A stretch of DNA of 64,000 nt, taken from positions 1 to 64,000 of the forward strand of contig DASYOB010000020.1 of NCBI GenBank assembly GCA_036008175.1. Direction: 5' to 3'. The stretch is from DATARH01 sp036008175 (GTDB lineage: Bacteria > Pseudomonadota > Alphaproteobacteria > ATCC43930 > CGMCC-115725). A program made the translations under genes and the position numbers. Below are positions 50,181 through 57,735 of this stretch, in pieces. Position 1 is the first letter of the stretch; every line of letters begins with the position of its first letter. Below the pieces are notes generated by a model that ran no database searches, was not told the DNA's origin, and saw only the letters and a program-made list of their open reading frames with translations.

Positions 50181-50303
50181 AAAGAAACGGCCGCCCTACA
50201 CCTGGGAGGAGCGAGCGGCCGTAAGTGCGCTCTGAAAGGTCGCAGTCAGGGAGACCGGCGACCGAGAGACACGGCTACGCCCGGCAAGGGTGGGCGATCA
50301 ACG
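50181..50303. repeat. Structured repeat A2
   Basis: Stem CGGCCGCCC (50188-50196) with GAGCGGCCG (50213-50221), then after 36 bases the conserved box GCGACCGAGAGACACG (50258-50273), CTACGCCCG, and a small stem GCCC/GGGC with GGGCGATCAAC. Same order and spacing as A1. It is followed by CCTCCGCTTCCTCGCTATCC, related to 49741-49760 and 50647-50666, so the repeat unit may be longer. Confidence 0.65.
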
Positions 50304-50344
50304 CCTCCGCTTCCTCGCTATCCGCCGGGGCGGGGCGCACCTGA

Positions 50345-50602
50345 TTAAGCCCGCCGCGCCGGCAACGGTTCAGACTTTGGTTCGTTTCTATGATCGCCGA
50401 TGACTTCGAGCAGGCTGCGGGCAGTAACCGCGACTTCCTTGAAATGCCCGTACTTCTGCATGGCGCACTGTAGCGCCCGCCGCCGCGCGAAGGGGCCGGT
50501 GAAAATCTCCACCAGATCGCAAGCGCCATCATCGTCAAACCGCTCGACGCGCCATTGGCCGGGCGTCTCGCGATCCTCGAAAACCTTGGCTGGCTCAGTC
50601 AT
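50345..50602 (-). CDS. Hypothetical island protein
   Basis: 85-residue protein (ATG 50602, AAGGCG upstream). Sequence QWRVERFDDDGACDLVEIFT then GPFARRRALQCAMQKYGHFK suggests a small alpha/beta protein; similar short proteins are common in mobile regions of this bacterial class in my recollection. It lies between structured repeats A3 (upstream in its direction) and A2 (downstream), whose reverse-strand stem could terminate it. Function unknown. Confidence 0.55.
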   Translation of the reverse strand: MTEPAKVFEDRETPGQWRVERFDDDGACDLVEIFTGPFARRRALQCAMQKYGHFKEVAVTARSLLEVIGDHRNEPKSEPLPARRA

Positions 50603-50705
50603 CGCCTTAAATCCCGCGATCGTCATCCAAAGCTAACGCCGCGGTCGCCGCTTCCTCGCCATCCGCCGGGGCGGGCGGTTTTCTACGTCTGGAATTGCGT
50701 GTTAA

Positions 50706-50724
50706 ATGGCTCTTTTTGAGCCAT
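50706..50724. terminator. Perfect hairpin with T5 loop
   Basis: ATGGCTC-TTTTT-GAGCCAT, a 7-bp perfect stem in the 360-bp gap 50603-50962. There is no U-run after it on either strand. A neighbouring GC hairpin with CGGTTTTCT (about 50664-50685) is also present. No gene seen in the gap. Confidence 0.4.
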
Positions 50725-50739
50725 AATAAGGACGCTGAA

Positions 50740-50874
50740 GAGAAACGGCCGCCCCGCCAGGGGAGACAAGGGCGGCCGCTAAGTTTGCTTCTGGACAAGG
50801 GATCGCGACCCGTTCTTGGCAGTTCCGGTCGCGACCGAAAAGCACGGTACGCCTGACAAGAGCGGCGAGCAACG
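50740..50874. repeat. Structured repeat A3
   Basis: Stem CGGCCGCCC (50746-50754) with GGGCGGCCG (50770-50778), then after 52 bases the box GCGACCGAAAAGCACG (50831-50846), GTACGCCTG, and a small stem CGCC/GGCG with GCGAGCAAC. Compared with A1 and A2 the box has three substitutions and the inner spacer has an inserted GGTCGCGA/TCGCGACC-type palindrome. Confidence 0.6.
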
Positions 50875-50962
50875 CATCAAGTCGGATTTGGCTAAAATTT
50901 ATGCTGTTGTTAACACCTGCCAGTTAAGGGTCTCGCCCGACATAGCTTCCGGAGAACCGAGC

Positions 50963-51040
50963 ATGCCGGAGTGGCTTAAGCACGCGATCATAATCTGCGG
51001 CCTAGCCGGCGCAGTGACGGCGATATTCGCTCTCGTATAG
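50963..51040 (+). CDS. Tiny membrane protein d (25 aa)
   Basis: MPEWLKHAIIICGLAGAVTA then IFALV: one membrane helix. ATG 50963 follows CCGGAGAACCGAGC. It is the last gene-like feature inside the island, 11 bp before the right repeat. Function unknown. Confidence 0.45.
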   Translation: MPEWLKHAIIICGLAGAVTAIFALV

Positions 51041-51051
51041 CTGCTATATTA

Positions 51052-51093
51052 TTCGCCATCCTTCGCCCAAAACCGGAAGGATTGTATGGGTAG
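51052..51093. other. Right attachment site (attR)
   Basis: TTCGCCATCCTTCGCC at 51052-51067, 17 bp, then TATGGGTAG at 51085-51093, the same blocks and spacing as attL. The 76 bp that follow lead directly to the DnaJ-domain gene and probably hold its promoter. Confidence 0.7.
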
Positions 51094-51169
51094 GTTGGTG
51101 TGTATGGCCTCAGCGTGTTTCGCCAAGCTATTGATTAAGCGAAGAAATCTTCATCTCTCCGGGGGATGA

Positions 51170-51871
51170 ATGCTCTTCCTGCTTGGCGGCTTTGCGATCC
51201 TCTGCGGGGTGCTACTGCTCGGCTACCTGTTCGTCAATGCCGACCCGGCCAAGCTCGCGCGCACCGTCAAATGGGGCGGACTTGGACTTGGCGCTGTGGT
51301 TCTGGTTGCGCTTCTGGTCCTGACCGAGGGGCGGCTGGCGTTTTACCTTGCGCCGCTCGTCCCCGTGCTGCCCGCCCTGCGCCGGATAAAGTCGATGTTC
51401 AGCGGCCTCGGGGGGCCTGCTACCGGGCAAAATTCGCAGGTCGAGACCCTGTTCGTCCGGATGACCCTCGACCATGACACCGGCGCAATGACCGGCACCG
51501 TGCTGCGCGGCCGCTTCGCTGGGATGCGGCTGGATGAGCTGGGACGGGCGGACCTCCTTGCGCTGTTGCGTGAATCCCGCGCCGAGGACGAGGAGAGCGG
51601 CCGCCTCCTGGAGGCCTATCTTGATCGCATGCATCCCGATTGGCATGACGATGTCGGGCGCGAGCGGGTGGGATCGGCGGCGCATGGAGCGACAGGCGAC
51701 GTTTCAGTCGAGGAAGCCTATGCGATCCTGGGACTTGGTCCTGGGGCGGACGCCAACGCGATCAAGGCGGCGCATCACCGGCTGATGAAACAGCTGCACC
51801 CCGATCACGGCGGCACCGATTACCTCGCGACCAAGATCAACCGCGCCCGCGACGTGCTGCTTGACCGCTAG
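51170..51871 (+). CDS. DnaJ-domain membrane protein
   Basis: 233-residue protein with two N-terminal spans (LFLLGGFAILCGVLLLGYLF and GLGLGAVVLVALLVL), a cytoplasmic linker and a C-terminal J domain: VEEAYAILGLGPGADANAIK then the HPD motif in LMKQLHPDHGGTDY. It would recruit DnaK to the inner membrane. ATG 51170 has GGGGGATGA upstream. I infer that it was once next to the VWA gene at 39641 before the island entered. Confidence 0.85.
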   Translation: MLFLLGGFAILCGVLLLGYLFVNADPAKLARTVKWGGLGLGAVVLVALLVLTEGRLAFYLAPLVPVLPALRRIKSMFSGLGGPATGQNSQVETLFVRMTLDHDTGAMTGTVLRGRFAGMRLDELGRADLLALLRESRAEDEESGRLLEAYLDRMHPDWHDDVGRERVGSAAHGATGDVSVEEAYAILGLGPGADANAIKAAHHRLMKQLHPDHGGTDYLATKINRARDVLLDR

Positions 51872-51953
51872 GCAACCGAAGATGGCTTGGCTTGTTTGTC
51901 CATGACCACCGCAATAGGCTCGCGGCGGCAAGCCGGTGGCGATGAGGAGCTAG

Positions 51954-52826
51954 ATGCAAAAACCTGTGCGCAAGGCGGTGTTTCCGGTCGCCGGGCTCGG
52001 CACGCGTATCCTGCCGGCAACCAAGGCGATGCCGAAGGAGATGCTGCCGGTCGTCGACAAGCCGCTCATCCAATACGCCATCGAGGAGGCCAGGGCCGCC
52101 GGTATCGAGGAATTCTATTTCGTCACCGGTCGCGCAAAGAGCGCGATCGAGGATCATTTCGATGTCGCTTTCGAGCTGGAAGCGACGCTGCGCGAGCGCG
52201 GCCGCAACGAGACCCTGGATGAACTGCGGGCGTGGCTCCCGGCCGCCGGACAGGTCGCCTACACCCGCCAGCAGCGTCCGCTCGGGCTCGGGCACGCCGT
52301 CTGGTGCGCCCGCAATCTTGTTGGCGACGAGCCCTTCGCCGTCATCCTCGTCGATGATCTCATGGCCGGCGAGCCGCCTTGCTTGAAGCAGATGGTCGAG
52401 GCGTACGAAAGGACCGGCGGCAATATTGTCGCGGTTGTCGAGGTGCCGCGCGAGCAAACGCGACGGTACGGCGTCCTGGATATCGTCAAGGACGATGGCG
52501 TTCTGGTACGGGCAAAGGGCGTCGTCGAGAAGCCCGATCCGGCGGTCGCACCGTCGACTCTGACGATCATCGGCCGATACATCATCCAGCCGGAAATCTT
52601 CCGCCACCTCGGCGAACTCAAGCCCGGCGCCGGCGGCGAGATCCAGCTGACCGACGGGCTCGACAAGCTGATCGCCGAGGGGCAGGCGTTTTACGGCCTG
52701 CGTGCCGCCGCCCGGCGCTTCGATTGCGGCGACAAGCTCGGCTATCTCGAAGCCAACATCGCACTCGGTCTCGCGCACCCGGCGCTGGGCCACGATTTAC
52801 GCCGGCTACTGGCTACCTATTTGTGA
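51954..52826 (+). CDS. galU: UTP-glucose-1-phosphate uridylyltransferase
   Basis: 290-residue nucleotidyltransferase making UDP-glucose for exopolysaccharide, LPS and glucans. N-terminal signature GLGTRILPATKAMPKEML, then VDKPLIQYAIEEA, later EKPDPAVAPSTLTIIGRYII and GGEIQLTDGLDKLI. Length and motifs match GalU. ATG 51954 has GAGGAGC just upstream. The next gene supplies its substrate class (hexose 1-phosphates). Confidence 0.93.
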   Translation: MQKPVRKAVFPVAGLGTRILPATKAMPKEMLPVVDKPLIQYAIEEARAAGIEEFYFVTGRAKSAIEDHFDVAFELEATLRERGRNETLDELRAWLPAAGQVAYTRQQRPLGLGHAVWCARNLVGDEPFAVILVDDLMAGEPPCLKQMVEAYERTGGNIVAVVEVPREQTRRYGVLDIVKDDGVLVRAKGVVEKPDPAVAPSTLTIIGRYIIQPEIFRHLGELKPGAGGEIQLTDGLDKLIAEGQAFYGLRAAARRFDCGDKLGYLEANIALGLAHPALGHDLRRLLATYL

Positions 52827-52837
52827 CGAGTCCGGCC

Positions 52838-54214
52838 ATGCCGCACCGTTTCGATCCGACGATCCTGCGCGAGTACGACATTCGCGGCATCGTCGGCAAA
52901 ACCCTGTTCACCGCCGACGCGCATGCCATCGGGCGCGCCTTCGCCGCGACTGTCGCGGAGGCGGGAGGGCGACGGGTCGCGGTCGGCTATGACGGCCGGT
53001 TGACCTCGCCCGAGCTTGAGGCGGCGCTGGTCGAGGGCCTCTGCGAGGGCGACGCTGATGTCGTGCGGATCGGCCGCGGTCCGACGCCGATGCTGTATTT
53101 CGCGGCGGCTACGCTTGGGGTCGACGCCGGAATCATGATCACCGGCTCGCACAACCCGCCCGACCACAACGGCTTCAAGCTGGTGCTCGGGGGCAAGGCC
53201 TTCTACGGGTCGGCGATCCAGAAGCTTGGCGCCGCGGCGCTCGGGCTCGGTCGGGCCGGACCGAACCGCGGTCGGGTCGAGGAGCAAAGCGTCTTCGAGG
53301 ATTACGTCGCGCGGCTCGCTCACGATTACGACGGCGAGCGGCCGCTCGCGATTGCCTGGGACCCCGGCAACGGTGCGACTGGCGAAGTGGTCCAGCGCCT
53401 GACGCCGATGCTGCCTGGCCGCCATGTGCTGATCAACGAGACGATCGACGGCACCTTTCCCGCCCACCACCCCGACCCGACCGTGGCCGAGAACCTGGTG
53501 CAATTGCAGCAGGCGGTGGCAAGGGAGGGCTGCGATCTCGGCATCGGTTTCGACGGCGACGGCGACCGGATCGGCGTCGTCGATCAGCAAGGCCGCATCC
53601 TTTGGGGCGATCAACTCCTGATCGTGTTGGCGCGCGACGTGTTGGCGCGCTATCCGGGGGCGCCGATCCTCGCCGACATCAAGGCAAGCCAGGTTCTGTT
53701 CGACGAAATCGCCAATGCCGGCGGCAAGCCAGTGATGATGGAAACCGGCCATTCGCTGATCAAGGCGCGGCTCGCCGAGACCGGCGGGCCGCTCGCCGGC
53801 GAGATGAGCGGCCACATCTTCTACGCCGACCGCTGGTACGGGTTTGACGACGCCATCTATGTCGCGGTGCGGCTTCTCGGGATTCTGGGTCGCGCTAAAG
53901 AAAGCCTAGCCGACATACTCGACCGGCTGCCGCCGGTGTTCAACACACCCGAATTACGTCTGGCCTGCGAGGATGAGCGCAAATTCGCCGCGGTTGCCGA
54001 GGTGCGCGACCGGCTGCGCCGCCGCGGCGCGGAGATGGTCGAGATCGACGGCGTGCGGGTAAATACACAAGACGGCTGGTGGCTGCTGCGCGCCTCCAAT
54101 ACTCAGGCGGTCGTTACCGTGCGCGCCGAGTCGACGAGCGAGGCCGGGCTTGCCCGGCTCAAGGCTCAGCTCGCCGGCGAACTCGCCCGCAGCGGCATCA
54201 CCCTGCCGGAGTGA
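52838..54214 (+). CDS. Phosphomannomutase/phosphoglucomutase
   Basis: 458-residue alpha-D-phosphohexomutase. It starts MPHRFDPTILREYDIRGIVG. The phosphoserine loop is IMITGSHNPPDHNGFK, the Mg2+ loop is GFDGDGDRIGVV, the sugar-binding loop is GEMSGHIFY, and the phosphate-binding C-terminal motif is LLRASNTQAVVTVRAES. It interconverts mannose or glucose 1- and 6-phosphates. It lies 11 bp after galU, forming a sugar-nucleotide unit. Confidence 0.92.
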   Translation: MPHRFDPTILREYDIRGIVGKTLFTADAHAIGRAFAATVAEAGGRRVAVGYDGRLTSPELEAALVEGLCEGDADVVRIGRGPTPMLYFAAATLGVDAGIMITGSHNPPDHNGFKLVLGGKAFYGSAIQKLGAAALGLGRAGPNRGRVEEQSVFEDYVARLAHDYDGERPLAIAWDPGNGATGEVVQRLTPMLPGRHVLINETIDGTFPAHHPDPTVAENLVQLQQAVAREGCDLGIGFDGDGDRIGVVDQQGRILWGDQLLIVLARDVLARYPGAPILADIKASQVLFDEIANAGGKPVMMETGHSLIKARLAETGGPLAGEMSGHIFYADRWYGFDDAIYVAVRLLGILGRAKESLADILDRLPPVFNTPELRLACEDERKFAAVAEVRDRLRRRGAEMVEIDGVRVNTQDGWWLLRASNTQAVVTVRAESTSEAGLARLKAQLAGELARSGITLPE

Positions 54215-54234
54215 CTATTCGCCCTGGCTCTTGA

Positions 54235-55653
54235 TCATGCGCGGCCGGGCGTAACCACCGAGCACGCGATCCCCTGCTTGCGCAGCTCGGTGCAGGCCGC
54301 GTGCGCCGCCTTCCCGGTGAAGTGCAGCAGTCGCGCGTGATAGAGGCGGTCGGCCTTGCCGGGCGGCACGATCTGCGAAGGCTTACCTCGGACCGCCGCG
54401 ATATGAGCGATCTTGCGCGTCACCTCCTCGGCGGCGCCCTTGCCATGGAATGCGCCCAGCTGGATGCTCCAATCTTCTCCGCTGGCCGGCGCAGGCGCCT
54501 CGTGCACCAGGGTCGAGGCCTCCGCCTTGCCGACGGGCGCCAAGTGCCGTAGCGCTGCTGTCGCGACGGTCCCAATGGACTGAATATGCCCGCGTTCGCT
54601 CGGCGGATCAGCTGACCCTTGCGCGGATGCAGCTTGCGGTGTTGCGACCGGCGGGGTGGCAGCCGGAGCGGGAATAACCGCTGGGGCGGGGGCAGCTGCC
54701 GGAACGGGCGCCGGGCCTGCCGCGGGCGCGCTGGCGGCCACAACCGGTACTGCCGGGCGCGATCCCGCATTGGCGAGATCGGCAAACCCGAGGTCGAGGA
54801 GGTTGCCCATCTCGCGGTCGCGCGAGCGCCAAGTCTGCCCACCCATTACGACGCCGATCAGCCGATGCCCATTGCGCACCGCCGACGCGGCCAGGTTGAA
54901 TCCGGAATCGTTGATGAACCCGGTCTTGATACCGTCGGCGCCGGGGTACCAGTCCAACAAATGATTGTGGCTGTGGACAAGCTCACCGCGGAAATAGAAT
55001 TCGCGAGTCGCAAAATACCGGTATTCGCGCGGAAACGTGTGGTAGAGCGCGAGCGCCAGCCGGGCGATGTCGCGCGCCGTTGTGCGCTGCTCCGGGTCGG
55101 GCAAGCCCGAGGGGTTGCGATAGTAGGTATGCTGCATACCGAGCTGACGCGCCTTTGCCGTCATCATCTGGGCAAAGTTCGCCTCGCTCCCGCCCAGCCC
55201 TTCGGCGAGCACCGTGGCCGCGTCGTTGGCGGATTTGGTGACGACCCCGAGGATCAGCTCCTGCACTGTCACCGTCTCGCCCGGCTCGAGCGCGAGCTTG
55301 CTCGGTGCCTTGCTCGCCGCATTGGAAGAGACGACAAATGGCGTGTCGAGCCGCACCCTGCCCTGATTGAGCACCTCGAAGGTCAGGTATAGCGTCATCA
55401 TCTTGGTCAGTGAGGCCGGATAAGTCGGTATATCCGCGTTCAGCTCACGCAGCACCTGACCTGTCTCGGCATCGACCAGGATCGCCTCGTAAACCGGCGC
55501 ACTGTACGACGCGCTCGTAGCGTAATGGCGAGCCATGGCCGGAAACGGGCCGAGCAAGCCGACCGCGATTGTCGCCCCGGCACCAAAGTAACCAGCCCAC
55601 CGCAGCTGCATAAAGCAACCAAAGAACCCGCGGCGGTCTTTCGACATTACCAT
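54235..55653 (-). CDS. dacC: D-alanyl-D-alanine carboxypeptidase with SPOR domain
   Basis: 472-residue penicillin-binding protein of the DacA/DacC type that trims D-Ala from peptidoglycan pentapeptides. The active-site motifs are SLTK (in YPASLTKMMTLYL), SAN (in VTKSANDAATVLAEGLGG) and KTG (in DGIKTGFINDSGFNLAASA). A Pro/Ala-rich linker leads to a C-terminal SPOR domain (SIQLGAFHGKGAAEEVTRKI) that binds denuded septal glycan. The start is uncertain: ATG 55653, 55647 or 55617; no strong ribosome site. Convergent with the phosphohexomutase, 20 bp apart. Confidence 0.88.
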   Translation of the reverse strand: MVMSKDRRGFFGCFMQLRWAGYFGAGATIAVGLLGPFPAMARHYATSASYSAPVYEAILVDAETGQVLRELNADIPTYPASLTKMMTLYLTFEVLNQGRVRLDTPFVVSSNAASKAPSKLALEPGETVTVQELILGVVTKSANDAATVLAEGLGGSEANFAQMMTAKARQLGMQHTYYRNPSGLPDPEQRTTARDIARLALALYHTFPREYRYFATREFYFRGELVHSHNHLLDWYPGADGIKTGFINDSGFNLAASAVRNGHRLIGVVMGGQTWRSRDREMGNLLDLGFADLANAGSRPAVPVVAASAPAAGPAPVPAAAPAPAVIPAPAATPPVATPQAASAQGSADPPSERGHIQSIGTVATAALRHLAPVGKAEASTLVHEAPAPASGEDWSIQLGAFHGKGAAEEVTRKIAHIAAVRGKPSQIVPPGKADRLYHARLLHFTGKAAHAACTELRKQGIACSVVTPGRA

Positions 55654-55713
55654 TCGCACGCTAAGCCCAGCCCCCGATGAAGACGCAGCGTCGTAACTTC
55701 CTATTCCAGTATC

Positions 55714-55742
55714 AGCGTAAAAAAAAGTTGAATAAGTGTCAA
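55714..55742 (-). promoter_or_regulatory. Promoter of the D,D-carboxypeptidase gene
   Basis: On the reverse strand TTGACA (55737-55742), 17-bp AT-rich spacer, TACGCT (55714-55719). It lies about 60-90 bp upstream of the start in the most AT-rich stretch of this gap. Confidence 0.55.
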
Positions 55743-55967
55743 AAATCCCAACCTCGCCTTGCCGATGGAACATTGCCCGTACGGGCAACGATGACCGAAA
55801 GCCGGCGTAGCTTCGCGCAACGGGTCGAGATTGCCGCGAGCGGACGGGCAGTAAGGCTATTGGCCCTCCGCAGCGGGTGCATGGTCTTGTCAAAGCGAAG
55901 CACGCGTATGGAACGACAAGCTCGCGGGGTTTGATCCGATAAGCCGGATCGCCATCGACCCCCGTGA

Positions 55968-56034
55968 TTGTGCAATGCACAATAGTGCTTGATGGGTGAA
56001 CCAACCCGTATTATCTTCTGATTGTGCGACGCAC
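55968..56034. promoter_or_regulatory. Paired palindromes upstream of phasin (PhaR-like operators)
   Basis: TTGTGCA-A-TGCACAA at 55968-55982 is a perfect palindrome with 7-base arms; a second, GTGCG-A-CGCAC, lies at 56024-56034. Their centres are 54 bp apart, close to five helical turns. TGC-rich palindromes upstream of phasin genes are typical targets of the PHB-responsive repressor PhaR in this class. Assignment by context. Confidence 0.5.
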
Positions 56035-56064
56035 CATTTGCTGCTTGAGATGTGAGGATCGAGA

Positions 56065-56595
56065 ATGAGCGAGGCAAGACCGAAACGCATGCCGCGCGAA
56101 CCGACGCGCGACAATGGCATCCGCACGGAAGCGAGCCCAGTCGAACCGGTTGATACCGCCCCGAAGACCGCGACAGCGACTATCGCGTTGGAAACAACCG
56201 CCGCGGCCGAAACGATGGCCGAGGCGCCGGCGGCAGCAACGGGAACCGCTGAGAAGATAACGGCGACAGTCGATGCGCTCTGGGCCGATCCTTGGGCCGC
56301 CTGGGCCGAATCTCAGTCGGCATTGGCGCGAGGATTCGAGGCGCTCGCCACCGAGGCGACCGGGATGACTCGCTCCGGCATCACCGCCGCCGCGGACGCG
56401 GCGAAAGCAATGCTCGCCGCAAAGACGCTCGTCGAAGCGATCGAGATCAACGCGGCATATGCCCGACGCAGCTTCGACGCGGCGATTGGCGGCACCGCCA
56501 AATTGTCGGAGATCGGCGTTAAGGCGGCGACCGACGCATCGCGCCCGCTCATCAACCGGCTCGGCGAGACCTGGAACAGCCTGCGAGCACACTAA
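56065..56595 (+). CDS. phaP: Phasin family protein
   Basis: 176-residue granule-associated protein that coats polyhydroxyalkanoate granules. After an Ala/Thr-rich N-terminal 75 residues, the phasin domain shows AWAESQSALARGFEALATEA, AKTLVEAIEINAAYARRSFD and LSEIGVKAATDASRPLINR, all amphipathic helices without cysteine. ATG 56065. Upstream operator-like palindromes fit PhaR control. It implies PHB storage in this organism. Confidence 0.8.
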   Translation: MSEARPKRMPREPTRDNGIRTEASPVEPVDTAPKTATATIALETTAAAETMAEAPAAATGTAEKITATVDALWADPWAAWAESQSALARGFEALATEATGMTRSGITAAADAAKAMLAAKTLVEAIEINAAYARRSFDAAIGGTAKLSEIGVKAATDASRPLINRLGETWNSLRAH

Positions 56596-56602
56596 CTGGT
56601 CG

Positions 56603-57661
56603 CTATCGCACGCTATCACTCAGTTTCGCGAGAAAGCCGCGGATCGTCTGATCGACGAAGTTGCTTTCCGCGGTTCCGGGCGGTGCGTGGAGCGCCCGGT
56701 GACCGAGATCGGACGCGATCTCAGCGTAACTGGCCTGCTTGATGCCATCGCGGACGCGACGGGCGCCAGCGGTGCCGATAAGCCGGTCGCTCGCGCTCGC
56801 CAGCACCAGGGTTGGAGCGTTAACCCGCGCCAGCGCCGCGGCCATGTCGCCCTCGAATGGCGCGGCGACATCGTGCGCGCGGTAGGCGGCATAGCGAAGA
56901 ACGAGCGCATTGGCATCCCAATCGGCGAAAGCGCGCGCCGTCGCTTCCACTTCCTCGCCAAGTTGGTGCGCGGAGATCCGGTCGATATAGGCCGAGGAAA
57001 CCAGCCAGGGATAAAACAGCATCCCGGCGTGGCGCAGCCCCTCGGCCGGGTTGTGCGCATAGTTCCCGCCTTGCCATTCGGGATCGAACGCGATGGTCGA
57101 ATTGACCAGATCGACCGTAAGCCGAAGGCCGGCATCCGGCTTCGGGCATGGCCCTAGCAGGACGAGGCTGCCGAGCGTGTCTGGGTGATGAATGCCCCAC
57201 TCGAGGGCGATGAAGGAGCCCATCGACAGGCCGACCACTGCGCGCAACCGCGACAGGCCTAGCCCGCGCGTCACCAGCCCTTGCTGTGCTTCCATCATGT
57301 CGCGGATCGTGTAGCGCGGGAAATCCTGCCCCATTCCTTCCGCCGGCGAGGACGACCCGCCACCGCCGACCGGGTCGACGGTGATCACGAAGTACTTGTC
57401 CGTATCGAAGAGTTTTCCCGGCCCAATCATCGGGTCGAAGGCGTGCCGGTCGCCGATCGCGCCGGGGATCAGCAGAACCGCGTTGTCATGTGCCGGCGCG
57501 AGGGTACCCTGTGTCTCGTAAGCGATGTGCAGGTCGGGCAATACCGACCCATCCTCAAACTGAAAATCCAGCAGATTGAAGAGTTGCTCGGCGCCGACGT
57601 TCCCGGGCGAGAGGGCCAGGAAAAGCAGCGCGGCGAGTGCGACGTTCAGCGAAAAACGCAT
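56603..57661 (-). CDS. Exported MetX-like alpha/beta hydrolase
   Basis: 352 residues with a signal peptide (NVALAALLFLALSPGNVGAE). The fold is the homoserine acetyltransferase-like branch: ETQGTLAPAHDNAVLLIPGA, then the elbow VVGLSMGSFIALEWGIHHPD (nucleophile Ser), Asp in ASASDRLIG and His in DLGHRALH. True MetX enzymes are cytoplasmic and carry GGSMGG, so a different esterase role in the periplasm is likely. Start ATG 57661. Next to another secreted hydrolase. Confidence 0.75.
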   Translation of the reverse strand: MRFSLNVALAALLFLALSPGNVGAEQLFNLLDFQFEDGSVLPDLHIAYETQGTLAPAHDNAVLLIPGAIGDRHAFDPMIGPGKLFDTDKYFVITVDPVGGGGSSSPAEGMGQDFPRYTIRDMMEAQQGLVTRGLGLSRLRAVVGLSMGSFIALEWGIHHPDTLGSLVLLGPCPKPDAGLRLTVDLVNSTIAFDPEWQGGNYAHNPAEGLRHAGMLFYPWLVSSAYIDRISAHQLGEEVEATARAFADWDANALVLRYAAYRAHDVAAPFEGDMAAALARVNAPTLVLASASDRLIGTAGARRVRDGIKQASYAEIASDLGHRALHAPPGTAESNFVDQTIRGFLAKLSDSVR

Positions 57662-57735
57662 TTTAGCGAAGGATTCTCCGTTCAAGCTGACAGGTTTAGG
57701 GCGACGACCGGCAGCCCGCAACCTGACCATCGGGG

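Larger units (their letters stand above)
40432..51067. mobile_element. Integrated island with P4-type integrase and partial tail module
   Basis: About 10.6 kb bounded by direct repeats of TTCGCCATCCTTCGCC (40432-40447 and 51052-51067). The integrase is the first gene inside the left repeat. Contents: integrase, small unknowns, tail chaperone-like genes, gp10-like protein, tape measure, cold-shock protein, NYN ribonuclease, an RNA-controlled operon, tiny membrane proteins and structured repeats. No capsid, portal, terminase, repressor or replication gene is recognisable. It separates the VWA gene from the DnaJ-domain gene. It may be a decayed prophage or a phage satellite. Confidence 0.8.

Noticed and set aside
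49537..50874. The triplicated repeats as a CRISPR array
   Set aside because: Only three copies about 560-640 bp apart with long conserved structure and genes between; no short regular spacers and no cas genes.
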